From Acidobacteriaceae bacterium (GTDB lineage Bacteria; Acidobacteriota; Terriglobia; Terriglobales; Acidobacteriaceae), in NCBI GenBank assembly GCA_003132405.1, contig PKXQ01000139.1, positions 1 through 58,282 of the forward strand: 58,282 nucleotides of DNA. Reading direction: 5' to 3'. Numbering within the stretch: the stretch's first letter is position 1; each line of letters opens with the position of its first letter. The position numbers and the translations under genes were made by a program. Below are positions 50,176 to 58,209 of the stretch, one piece after another. The notes below the pieces were generated by a model. That model did no database searches, was not told where the DNA came from, and worked only from the letters and a program-made list of their open reading frames with translations.

Positions 50176-50460
50176 TCAAAACTGGCCGGGCCATTTGCGG
50201 GCGGCATGGAAGACACGGATCAACTGCACAACATCGCCGCGCACACGATAAGGAACTATGTACGGCGTTCCCGTGACGACTAATTCGCGAGTGCCGGATA
50301 TCCGACCGGGACGACCTGAAGATGGGAACCGTTTGAGATCTTCTACGGCACTCCGAATTGCCGCAACGGTTCTTTCGGCAGCGGCTGGATTGTCGCGCGA
50401 GATATACTCCGCCAAAGCATCCAAATTATTGATCGCCGCTCGCAGCCACTCAACGCGCAC
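50176..50460 (-). CDS. RelE/ParE-superfamily toxin
   Basis: A 94-residue toxin of the ParE branch: VEWLRAAINNLDALAEYISR at the start, RFPSSGRPGRISGTRELVV in the middle and IVPYRVRGDVVQLIRVFHAA at the end. The RPGR and YRV/IRVFH motifs fit ParE-like gyrase inhibitors, but the target is not proven. The start overlaps the antitoxin stop by 11 nt, so translation is coupled. The pair lies downstream of smc on the same strand. Confidence 0.9.
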   Translation of the reverse strand: MRVEWLRAAINNLDALAEYISRDNPAAAERTVAAIRSAVEDLKRFPSSGRPGRISGTRELVVTGTPYIVPYRVRGDVVQLIRVFHAARKWPGQF

Positions 50461-50698
50461 GACGCGTCCACTTCTTCAGCACCCGCTGCACTTCCTCCTC
50501 GCTGGCAAAGTCACCGGCGTCGGCCTCGGCTATACCTTTCTTGATTTCATTGATTTGCCATTCATTCACGCTGACAAATTCCTGGATCGCCTGGGCAGCT
50601 ACAAACGAGCGGCTGCGGTTCATCGATTTCGACAAACGGTCGAGCTTGTTCTTGAGCTTGGCGTCGAGGCGGAGAGTGAGAACGGAAGATTCTGGCAT
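50450..50698 (-). CDS. Ribbon-helix-helix (CopG/ParD-type) antitoxin
   Basis: An 82-residue protein whose first 45 residues are a ribbon-helix-helix: VLTLRLDAKLKNKLDRLSKS and RSRSFVAAQAIQEFV. The rest (INEIKKGIAEADAGDFASEE) is the toxin-binding tail typical of ParD-like antitoxins. A 14-bp-arm inverted repeat covers the start codon and promoter, consistent with autorepression. The ATG is preferred to a TTG seven codons upstream, which would start inside the palindrome. Confidence 0.9.
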   Translation of the reverse strand: MPESSVLTLRLDAKLKNKLDRLSKSMNRSRSFVAAQAIQEFVSVNEWQINEIKKGIAEADAGDFASEEEVQRVLKKWTRRAR

Positions 50699-50734
50699 GA
50701 TGTATACAGTATATAGCAATTGTATACATCATGC
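50695..50734. promoter_or_regulatory. Large palindromic operator of the RHH/ParE pair
   Basis: GCATGATGTATACA (50695–50708) and TGTATACATCATGC (50721–50734) are perfect 14-bp arms around a 12-bp spacer. Each arm contains the 8-bp palindrome TGTATACA, giving two sites 20 bp apart on the same face of the helix. The left arm contains the antitoxin start codon, and TATACT reading leftward (50713–50708) lies between the arms, so bound antitoxin would cover promoter and translation start. Confidence 0.8.
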
Positions 50735-50799
50735 ATCAGTTGAAGCAGTGATTCGATTCGATATTCGGAAATCGTCAGAGCCTCGGCTGTCTTCCCCGA

Positions 50800-53700
50800 T
50801 TACGCCGCCCCGAACCGCACCGACACCAACTTCGACACGCCCGGCTCCTGCATGGTCACGCCGTAAAGCACGGGCGCGATGCTCATCGTGCGCTTGCTGT
50901 GCGTGATCAGGATGAACTGTGTCTGCACGCTCATCTCGCGCACCAGGTCGGTGAAGCGCGCGATGTTGGCTTCGTCGAGCGGAGCATCGACTTCGTCGAG
51001 GATGCAGAACGGACTCGGCGTGTACTGGAAGATGCCGACCAGCAGGGCGAGCGCGGTGAGCGCCTTTTCGCCGCCGGAGAGTAGCAGGACGTTCTGCAGC
51101 TTCTTTCCGGGAGGCGATGCCACCACGTCAATGCCGCTCTCCGCGCTGTTTTCGAGGTCGGTGAGCCGCATGAATCCGTGTCCCCCGCCGAAGAGCTTGC
51201 GGAACGTGGCCTGAAAGTTTTCGTTAATCTTGTTGAACGCCTCTTCAAATTTCTGCCGCGACACCTGATCGATCTCGCGAATGGTCGCTGCCGTATCCGA
51301 GATCGCATCGAGCAGATCTTTGCGTTGCGTAGCGAGGAATTCGTGCCGCTCCGCCGTTTCCTTGTACTCTTCGAGCGCCATCATGTTGACCGGCCCCATG
51401 CCATCGAGCCGCGCGCGCATTTCGCGGTGCGCCTGATCTTCGACGGCAAGTTCGTCGCCGGTTATCAACGCGATCGTCGCGTCGGCCATCAGGATCGGCC
51501 GCTCGATGCCCAACTCGTTCAAGCAAGTGTCGGCAAGGTGCTGCAGGTCGGATTGCAGCTTGGCCGCTGCGGCCGACAATTCGCCGCGGCGGTCGCGCGC
51601 CAGATCGAGCTGCTGGCGCGTGGAGTGCAGCAGTTCGTCAATTTCTGCCAGCCGTGCCCGCACTTGCTCAGATTCGAGTTGCAGCAAGCCTTCGCGCGCT
51701 TCGCCGGCATTGCGCTCAGCTTCGAACTCTAGAATTTGCTCGCCCAGTTGCACATTCTCATTCTGTCGCTGCACCATCTCCGCGCTCGCCGATTCCATCT
51801 GCATCTGCAAAGCGCCCGCCCGCTCCCGCATCTCGGCGACCAGCGTCTCAATGCGTTGCAGCAACGCTGTCGCCGAACGGTGGCGCTCTTCGAGTGTCGC
51901 CACTCGCGCCGCCCGCTGCGACGTACTTTCAGCAGCTGTGTCGCGCTGGTTGCGCAGGGCGGCAAGGCGGTCATGGCCGGCGGCGAGCAGAGTTTCGAAT
52001 CGCGCCCGCGCCTCTTCAACCGTCGCAAGTTCCGCTTGTCGCGATGCGGTCAGGCTTTCCTGCTCCTGCCGTTCTGCGGCGAGCCGTTGCAGTTCGCGTT
52101 CGCTGACGGCGATCCGTTCGCGCACCCGCGACATCTCGCCGTCGAGTTGTTTGAGCAAATGTCCGGATGTCATCGCCTGCTTCTCAGCTTCGCGTTTTTC
52201 TTCTTCCAGGCGATCGAGCAAAGAAGCGTGGTCTTTGATTTCGCGCGCCAGAGTGAGCGCCAGTATCTCTTTTTCGCGCAGGGCGCGCTCGAGTTCTTCT
52301 AGCAGTCGCAGCACGTCGCGCAACTCGCGCTTCATCGACAGCGGACCCTCGCTCCGCTGCTTGCCGCCGGTGACGGTCACGTTATGGAAGCATTCTCCGG
52401 TCTGCGAGAGGAAGAACGCGTCGGGGCTGGAGAGTGCGAGGTCGCGCGCAACCGCGGGATCGGGCACGATGTATCCGTTGCCCAGTTTCGGCAGAATCAC
52501 TTCGAGCGATTTGCCAAATCCGTTTAGCACGCGAATCGAATTTTTCAGCGGCAGAACCGTGTCATTGAGCGGAGCATAGTGATGGCTCTCGTCGGCGAGA
52601 AATGAAAACTTCGCTTGCGAGTCTTCCGGATGCACGAGAAAAGTCGCGCGGCCATCGACGTCGGAGCGCAGCAGGCGCAAGCCTTCATTAGCGGCGTCCC
52701 ACGACTTGACCACGACGAAGTTAAGCTCGTCGCGCAGGAAGTCTTCGACCACGCGCTCATAGCGTGGCTCCACTTCGAGAAAATCGGCGAGCACGCCGGC
52801 GGGAGTGTTTCCGCCCTGCATGGCGCCCGATTGAAAAAGCCGCCGCACGGATTCGGTGGAATAACCGTGTTCGGCGATGACCGCTTCGAGCGAACCTTTT
52901 TTGCCGAGCGCCGTGGCGTACTCGGAGCGCAGAGAGTCGAGGTGCTTCTTATTTTCGCTCTCGGCGGAGCGTTTGCTGTCGAGCATCTCGCGCAGGCTTG
53001 CGATCTCCGCCGCGAGGGCGCTGGCACGCTGCGAAACGCTTTCGAATTCGAGAGCAATCTGACCGCGCTGTCCGCCAAAAGTTTCAGATTGTGATGAAGC
53101 ATTTGCGATCTCGGCTCGCAGGCGTAGCTCTTCGCGGCCGATGCCAGCCAGCCGTTCTTCGGACTGCGTGAGCTGATTGCGCAGATTGGAGACCCCGCCG
53201 ACCGCCTCAAGAATGGCCGCGCGATGCGATTCCTGCTCGCTTTCAAGGAGCGCTAGATTGATGGCGGCGTGCGCCGTCTCCTGCTGGCTCAGTTCATACT
53301 CTTGCTGGGCCGCGGCGAGATCAGCCACTGCCGAGCCGAGTAACTGCTGATTCCCGTTTCGCTCTTCTTCAAGCGCTGCGAGCCGCGTTTGCGCCTGCGC
53401 CAACTCGGCTTCGGCCGATGCCGTGCGCACGATCAGTTCGGCACAGCGCTCTTCGTTGGTGCGGATGCGGGCTTTGCCGCGATCGCCTTCGATGGCAATC
53501 TGGTTGAGGCGCTCGCGATTTTGACGCGTCTCGGTTTCGATCGCATAGCCGCGTTGCGTCCGCTCAGAGTGCTCGGCTTCGGATTGCTGCACACTCTCCG
53601 TCTGCTGGCGAATTTCCTCGGCCAGCTGATTAATCTGCGCATCGAGCGCGACGCTTTCCTGATCCATCTGGGAAAATTTGCTGGCGAGCACAACTCGCAG

Positions 53701-54696
53701 TTTGGCGCGCATCTCATCGCGCAGCTTGGCGTAGCGCTCGGCCTTGCTGGCCTGGCGTTTGAGCGAATTCATCTGCCGCGTAACTTCTTCGAAAATGTCG
53801 TTGACGCGGTTGAGATTTGTTTTGGCGTCTTCGAGGCGCGCCTCGGCGAGGCGCTTCTTCGTCTTGAATTTCGTGATGCCAGCCGCTTCTTCAATGATGT
53901 TGCGGCGATCCGTAGGACGGCTGCTCAGGATCTGTCCAATGCGCCCTTGCTCGATCAGCGCGTAGGATTCCGGCCCCAGGCCGGTGCCCATGAATAATTC
54001 CTGAATATCGCGCAGGCGGCAAAGTTTCCCATTCAGCAGGTATTCGCTATCGCCGCTGCGGAACAGACGGCGCGTCACGGAGATTTCTCCCGCGTGGGTT
54101 TGTTGCTGATTAAATTTGCGGCGGCGGATTTTCAAAACTACCTGCGGACCGGAAACCGCCTCGGTTGCAACACTAGCGGGCGCTTCGTTTGCGCCCACCT
54201 CCGTGCTGCCCTCGGTGGTTGCAGCAGCGGCCGAAATGCCGGCGGCGGCGGCGACAGGCCCGCCTTCAACCTCTTCGGTTCTTCCGGGTTGAGCCTCCTC
54301 CACAGCGCGCTCGGTGTCGGCGGCGGCGTGTGCGCGCAGCTCGGCTTCATCCCAGTCGGAGTCGGAGGGCAGTTCGTCTTGAATCTCAATCTCGGTGGGC
54401 GCGTTCGTATCGGGGCCGCCGTAAATTTCAGGGTCGATCAAGGTCAGGCACACTTCAGCCATGCCAGTAGGGTTGCGGTCGCGCGTGCCGGAGAAGATCA
54501 CGTCCTCCATGCGCGAGCCGCGCAGCGACTTCGCTGACTGCTCGCCGAGCACCCACGAGATGGCGTCGGCGATATTCGACTTCCCGCAGCCGTTCGGGCC
54601 AATGATGGCAGCGATGCCTTCGCCGTGAAATTTCAGTTCGGTGCGATCGCAGAACGATTTGAATCCCAGAATTTGCAGCTTCTTCAGTTTGAGCAA
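50800..54696 (-). CDS. smc: Chromosome segregation protein SMC
   Basis: A 1,298-residue SMC ATPase that, with ScpA/ScpB, organises and segregates the chromosome. Head N: Walker A GPNGCGKSNIADAISWVLGE. Then long coiled coils (for example AEAELAQAQTRLAALEEERN), a hinge at about 600–760 (GVLADFLEVEPRYERVVEDF) and the returning coil. Head C: signature LLSGGEKALTALALLVG and Walker B FCILDEVDAPLDEANI. Residues about 85–195 are a low-complexity acidic/Ala-rich insertion inside the N-terminal head, between MAEVCLTLIDPE and LKIRRRKFNQQ, absent from Bacillus SMC. The start is TTG with AAGGAG five nt upstream. ScpA/ScpB are not in the window. Confidence 0.96.
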   Translation of the reverse strand: MLKLKKLQILGFKSFCDRTELKFHGEGIAAIIGPNGCGKSNIADAISWVLGEQSAKSLRGSRMEDVIFSGTRDRNPTGMAEVCLTLIDPEIYGGPDTNAPTEIEIQDELPSDSDWDEAELRAHAAADTERAVEEAQPGRTEEVEGGPVAAAAGISAAAATTEGSTEVGANEAPASVATEAVSGPQVVLKIRRRKFNQQQTHAGEISVTRRLFRSGDSEYLLNGKLCRLRDIQELFMGTGLGPESYALIEQGRIGQILSSRPTDRRNIIEEAAGITKFKTKKRLAEARLEDAKTNLNRVNDIFEEVTRQMNSLKRQASKAERYAKLRDEMRAKLRVVLASKFSQMDQESVALDAQINQLAEEIRQQTESVQQSEAEHSERTQRGYAIETETRQNRERLNQIAIEGDRGKARIRTNEERCAELIVRTASAEAELAQAQTRLAALEEERNGNQQLLGSAVADLAAAQQEYELSQQETAHAAINLALLESEQESHRAAILEAVGGVSNLRNQLTQSEERLAGIGREELRLRAEIANASSQSETFGGQRGQIALEFESVSQRASALAAEIASLREMLDSKRSAESENKKHLDSLRSEYATALGKKGSLEAVIAEHGYSTESVRRLFQSGAMQGGNTPAGVLADFLEVEPRYERVVEDFLRDELNFVVVKSWDAANEGLRLLRSDVDGRATFLVHPEDSQAKFSFLADESHHYAPLNDTVLPLKNSIRVLNGFGKSLEVILPKLGNGYIVPDPAVARDLALSSPDAFFLSQTGECFHNVTVTGGKQRSEGPLSMKRELRDVLRLLEELERALREKEILALTLAREIKDHASLLDRLEEEKREAEKQAMTSGHLLKQLDGEMSRVRERIAVSERELQRLAAERQEQESLTASRQAELATVEEARARFETLLAAGHDRLAALRNQRDTAAESTSQRAARVATLEERHRSATALLQRIETLVAEMRERAGALQMQMESASAEMVQRQNENVQLGEQILEFEAERNAGEAREGLLQLESEQVRARLAEIDELLHSTRQQLDLARDRRGELSAAAAKLQSDLQHLADTCLNELGIERPILMADATIALITGDELAVEDQAHREMRARLDGMGPVNMMALEEYKETAERHEFLATQRKDLLDAISDTAATIREIDQVSRQKFEEAFNKINENFQATFRKLFGGGHGFMRLTDLENSAESGIDVVASPPGKKLQNVLLLSGGEKALTALALLVGIFQYTPSPFCILDEVDAPLDEANIARFTDLVREMSVQTQFILITHSKRTMSIAPVLYGVTMQEPGVSKLVSVRFGAA

Positions 54697-55379
54697 AGTG
54701 ACTCCTTCGTGGACGGGCGCTGAGACATCGGCCCGCGGACTCGGTTGGCGCTGGCTGGAGTGCGCTGCAAATCGCGGGTTCGGCGGTTAACGGTTGCTGT
54801 TAACTGCCAAGGTTCCCGCTGGTAATAATCGTTCGATGCCGTCCCGAACCAGGGACGCCACCCACGCTTTTGACCAACTCTAATGGCGAAAGCCGGGATG
54901 GGTCAAGTAATAAAACACCACATATTGTGGTACCGATCCAAGCACCGCCTTTAGTTGCACAGACACTGCAGCAATTGCGCACACATCAGTGGTGAGGAAT
55001 GAGAAGGCGGGAGATCGCGAGAGCATCTTCACTGTACTGCCGACGGCGAACGGATGCAATCGCCGCAAGGGCAACTTGTCCATAAGTTCGCAGACTTCGA
55101 GATGGTCTCGCCGATTTTTTTGTTCTTTTTTCGATCTTTTTTTCGACCTATTGAAATCATGGGTTTGGCGTTTGTTTACTCATTAGTTACTATCTGATGG
55201 CCCGAAAAAAAATGTATCTCGGTCTTTAGAATCATGATGTTAGCGCGAAACTCCTTGCAAATCTTTGCTTTTAAAGGAGTTATTTGCAAAATATTGCCGA
55301 ATAAGGAGTTAGCTGGAGGCTGGCGCACTTCAGATTTTCGCGGGGGCTTGACAGCGGGCCCCATGAATTTCGCGTTGTT
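54697..55379. other. Gene-poor, AT-rich stretch upstream of the DUF4145/trypsin cassette
   Basis: No convincing gene. Between about 55110 and 55150 there are three T runs (TTTTTTT-type) separated by GTTC and CGATC. From 55200 to 55320 the composition is clearly AT-richer than elsewhere. AACTCCT and TTGCAAAT (55249–55262) find complements AGGAGTT and ATTTGCAA (55275–55289) in pseudoknot order. AAGGAGTT recurs at 55303–55310. Confidence 0.45.
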
Positions 55380-55520
55380 ATGAATGGGCGGCTGGTGGGC
55401 AGTGGCACACTCGATGGCTATGTTGTGATGGGCACACTTCTGCCCTGGACACAGGTCGAGTTTGATTGTCGCCGGACGGGCGGGTGGGTGGATGTGACGG
55501 CGCTCACTGGGTGGTTGTGA
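55380..55520 (+). CDS. Possible gene remnant or very small protein
   Basis: A 46-codon frame, MNGRLVGSGTLDGYVVMGTL onwards, ending VDVTALTGWL, has protein-like composition; the frame continues upstream without a start (GLDSGPHEFRVV before the ATG) to a stop at 55302–55304. It may be the 3' end of a decayed gene whose 5' part was lost. No ribosome-binding site. It lies just before the DUF4145 gene. Confidence 0.3.
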   Translation: MNGRLVGSGTLDGYVVMGTLLPWTQVEFDCRRTGGWVDVTALTGWL

Positions 55521-55589
55521 GGAAAGCGACGGTTCAGTAGAACAAACCCGAGGACACCGCTACAATCGAGGGAAAGTGGGGGGTCAAAC

Positions 55590-56252
55590 GTGCAATGCGG
55601 TCACTGCCAAACTGACTACCATCCGGCAACACAAACGAAAGAACTGGGACGCGACGCAGCGTTCGCCTGGAGAGTCGCGTTTGAAAAATGCCCCCGCTGC
55701 CAGAAGTTCAACATTCGCCTCGAAAGCGGCGACCCGCATCCACAAGACGGCAACGTACTGCTTAACGTACGCAGCAGCCGCGTGATCCATCCCAAGGGAG
55801 GCATCTCGCGCAAGCCAGCTCCCTCAGAGGCACCGAAAGGCCTCGCCGAGGACTACAACCAGGCCTGCCTTGTGCTCAACGACAGCCCCATGGCCAGCGC
55901 CGCTCTAGGTCGCCGCTGCCTGCAGATCATTCTGCGCGAGCACGCAAAGGTGAAGCCGCAAGACCTGAGTAAAGAGATCGACGAAGCCCTCGCGTCAAAG
56001 CAGCTGCCCACCTACATCGCGAACGATATCGACGCAATTCGCAACATCGGAAACTTTGCCGCGCACCCGATCAAGAGTACCAACTCAGGGGAGATTGTTG
56101 ACGTTGAAGACGGCGAGGCGGAGTGGACCCTAGACACCCTCGTGCAGATGTTCGATCACTTTTTCGTCGGCCCCGCGGAAGCCAAGAAGAAGCGAGAAGC
56201 CCTCAACGCGAAGCTCGCCGATGCGAAGAAGCCCCCGTTAAAAAAACCTTAA
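55590..56252 (+). CDS. DUF4145 protein with N-terminal zinc ribbon
   Basis: A 220-residue protein. The N terminus has two cysteine pairs (C3–C6 and C34–C37), a zinc ribbon. The DUF4145 domain spans about 85–200 with ALGRRCLQIILREHAKVKPQ and its hallmark DAIRNIGNFAAHP. DUF4145 occurs alone or fused to nucleases in defence and restriction loci; its biochemical role is unknown. The GTG start is supported by the first zinc cysteine two codons later. The following protease gene starts 37 nt downstream, so the two probably form one unit. Confidence 0.85.
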   Translation: MQCGHCQTDYHPATQTKELGRDAAFAWRVAFEKCPRCQKFNIRLESGDPHPQDGNVLLNVRSSRVIHPKGGISRKPAPSEAPKGLAEDYNQACLVLNDSPMASAALGRRCLQIILREHAKVKPQDLSKEIDEALASKQLPTYIANDIDAIRNIGNFAAHPIKSTNSGEIVDVEDGEAEWTLDTLVQMFDHFFVGPAEAKKKREALNAKLADAKKPPLKKP

Positions 56253-56289
56253 CCGAAAGAGTTGACCGCTCTAAGACTTTGGAGGTTCA

Positions 56290-57129
56290 ATGTGCACTCC
56301 CGATGAACTTGAATCTATGCTCCGCGGGTCGGAGGGATTGCAGTTAGAAATTATCCGTGACGTCGGCCGCTACACCGTTGCCCTCTTTGCTGGATTCGAC
56401 TCCGACGGAAGCGGCCACCTAAAGCTGGCGGGGACTGGCACCCTCGTAACGGTTGAGGGCTCTCACTACATTCTGACCGCTTCCCACGTGTGGGAGGAGG
56501 TTTTAAAGTGCGCTGACAAAGTCGGGATCACTTTGACTGAGGACATAGACCATTCGTTCTTCATGAGCGTAAAGGCAATCGTCCCGTCAGGCCCTCCAAA
56601 GCCAGCCTCTTGGAACGAGTGGGGGCCAGACGTCACCCTCCTTCGTGTCCCTCCAGAGCACCTAGGGTCGATTAAAGCGCACAAAGATTTTTACAGCGCG
56701 ACAGTGGACGGGAAAACAACACCGGGGGTTAGCCAAATCGAAGCTCGGTTGCTCATCGGCACCCCGGCAGAACTGGGAGAGTTCGCACCGAACCACGCGG
56801 AAGTGGTGATCGGCGGATTCTTCGCGGACGTCGAGGCACCTTGCGAAGCTCACGGCGATTTTGATTATGTCGACCTCGACGTCGACGTGTCATCTCCGGA
56901 CTTGCCAAAGAACTACGGAGGAGTAAGCGGTGGAGGGTTGTGGAAGGTACTGATCCGTTGCGAGTGTCCAACGGGGAAGACCGAATGGGACCATGTCCTG
57001 GAGGGAGTTGCATTTCACCAATCGGACATCAAGAACGATCGCCGCACAATTCGGTGCCACGGCCCGAAAAGCATTGCCGCCGCGATGGCCCTCGTAAGCA
57101 GTTCACGCCCCAACGGCGAATCAAAATAG
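56290..57129 (+). CDS. Trypsin-like serine protease, cytosolic
   Basis: A 279-residue protein with an S1-type fold and no signal peptide. Catalytic residues are recognisable: His66 in ILTASHVWEE, Asp114 in WGPDVTLLRVP and Ser213 in YGGVSGGGLW (G-x-S-G-G). The spacing fits a minimal chymotrypsin domain. Cytosolic trypsin-like proteases are often parts of effector or defence systems, where they are switched on by a partner; the DUF4145 protein immediately upstream is the obvious candidate. The 3' 115 nt overlap the end of a convergent gene, and GGAGG lies four nt before the ATG. Confidence 0.85.
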   Translation: MCTPDELESMLRGSEGLQLEIIRDVGRYTVALFAGFDSDGSGHLKLAGTGTLVTVEGSHYILTASHVWEEVLKCADKVGITLTEDIDHSFFMSVKAIVPSGPPKPASWNEWGPDVTLLRVPPEHLGSIKAHKDFYSATVDGKTTPGVSQIEARLLIGTPAELGEFAPNHAEVVIGGFFADVEAPCEAHGDFDYVDLDVDVSSPDLPKNYGGVSGGGLWKVLIRCECPTGKTEWDHVLEGVAFHQSDIKNDRRTIRCHGPKSIAAAMALVSSSRPNGESK

Positions 57130-57356
57130 GCCCGGACCTGCCGCCACTTCCACATCTGCTTCCAAATCTGCATCAGCGCCTGCATCTTCCGCGGACTCGG
57201 CACTCGCGTGTAAATCAGCCGGCATTCCTCCAATGCGCGCTCATAGAATTGCCGGACACCATCGGGACTCATGTGCGCCATCCGTTGACGAAGCTGCTTG
57301 ATCTCTTCCGCGCTGAGAATATCGGGAGGTTCGTCGCGATCGCGCCGCCGTGCCAT
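57015..57356 (-). CDS. Helical protein of unknown function, possibly with a chimeric C terminus
   Basis: A 113-residue frame. The first 75 residues (EEIKQLRQRMAHMSPDGVRQ, FYERALEECRLIYTRVPSPR, ALMQIWKQMWKWR) look like a real helical protein, and I recall similar sequences in Acidobacteriota, uncharacterised. The last 38 residues are antisense to the end of the protease gene and look unrelated, so the original 3' end may have been replaced when the cassette arrived. No ribosome-binding site is certain. Confidence 0.5.
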   Translation of the reverse strand: MARRRDRDEPPDILSAEEIKQLRQRMAHMSPDGVRQFYERALEECRLIYTRVPSPRKMQALMQIWKQMWKWRQVRAYFDSPLGRELLTRAIAAAMLFGPWHRIVRRSFLMSDW

Positions 57357-57509
57357 ATAGCGGGAGATCGCCTCATGTTCCCGGCAGCCGATCCTCCAAT
57401 GTCTGGCTGAGCGATTCGGTCGAGGTCTGGCTGGGTTGCCTAGTGGGTGTGTCTGTTGTGCGTCATTTGGCGGGTTCAGACAGTTGACGCGCGGCCCATG
57501 CGAGGACGG

Positions 57510-57989
57510 CTACGGGAGGGAATAATCGAAGGTCCAGGTGTGTTTACCCTGAGCGTCGATATGGATCATGAGCGAGCCAGTGAGTCCGGTCAGGTCTCCA
57601 GTGCCGGAATTGCGCACAACCAACACGCTCAGCTCTCCCGCAGAGGGGGCGTCGCCTTTCATCATGCTGGCGCGGTGCGCGAAGGTGAAGCTGCCCTGCC
57701 GGCCGTTAAGTTTGCCTGTCATGCGCTCAATAGCAACATAGGCCATGGAGCCGGTGCTCGCGGTCGAGCCGGTGATCATTTCTCCGTGGCTGACGCCTTC
57801 GAAGTCACCGTGCCAAGTCTTGTCGGATGTGAACCGGGTAATGTCGTTCGCCTTCTCGAAGTCGGTTGGTTCGGCGGGAGTCATCTTGACGTCGAAAGAA
57901 CCTTTGGCATGGACCATGTGCATCTCCTTCTGGGCTGCGACACTTAGCGCGAGACTCATCACCGCAGCCGCTGCGAATCTCACTCTCAT
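57510..57989 (-). CDS. DUF3224-family protein with signal peptide
   Basis: A 159-residue protein with a signal peptide (VRFAAAAVMSLALSVAAQ) and the DUF3224 beta-barrel pattern: GSFDVKMTPAEP, SHGEMITGSTASTGSMAYVA, IERMTGKLNGRQGSFTFAHR and a C-terminal LTGSLMIHIDAQGKHTWTFD. The family binds or acts on unknown ligands; most members are cytosolic, so the signal peptide is noteworthy. GGGGGCG precedes the ATG; in-frame sequence upstream is not protein-like. Confidence 0.8.
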   Translation of the reverse strand: MRVRFAAAAVMSLALSVAAQKEMHMVHAKGSFDVKMTPAEPTDFEKANDITRFTSDKTWHGDFEGVSHGEMITGSTASTGSMAYVAIERMTGKLNGRQGSFTFAHRASMMKGDAPSAGELSVLVVRNSGTGDLTGLTGSLMIHIDAQGKHTWTFDYSLP

Positions 57990-58168
57990 ATCGCCCCCGA
58001 AATGCAACTTACAGAATTCTTGATCCGAGCTCGATCGTATCCTTTGCGACCGCACGACCCGCAGCGGCTACCAACATTGCACAATCAAACGAAGCTGGAC
58101 TTATAGTTCAGTTCGTCTGTGGTTCGTTTATGGTTGCACAGCTTACCACGTTAATTGGCGAAAAAATC

Positions 58169-58209
58169 GCGGTTTCACTCATTGACCAGCGGTCAAAACG
58201 TGAAATCGC
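58169..58209. promoter_or_regulatory. Extended palindrome, probable operator
   Basis: TTGACC-AGC-GGTCAA is a perfect core. The dyad extends outwards with TTTCAC on the left and GTGAAA on the right, so 15 of 19 positions per arm pair over 41 bp. Its size and the GGTCAA half-sites fit a TetR- or GntR-type operator. No gene with a start can be seen to its right before the window ends. Confidence 0.5.
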
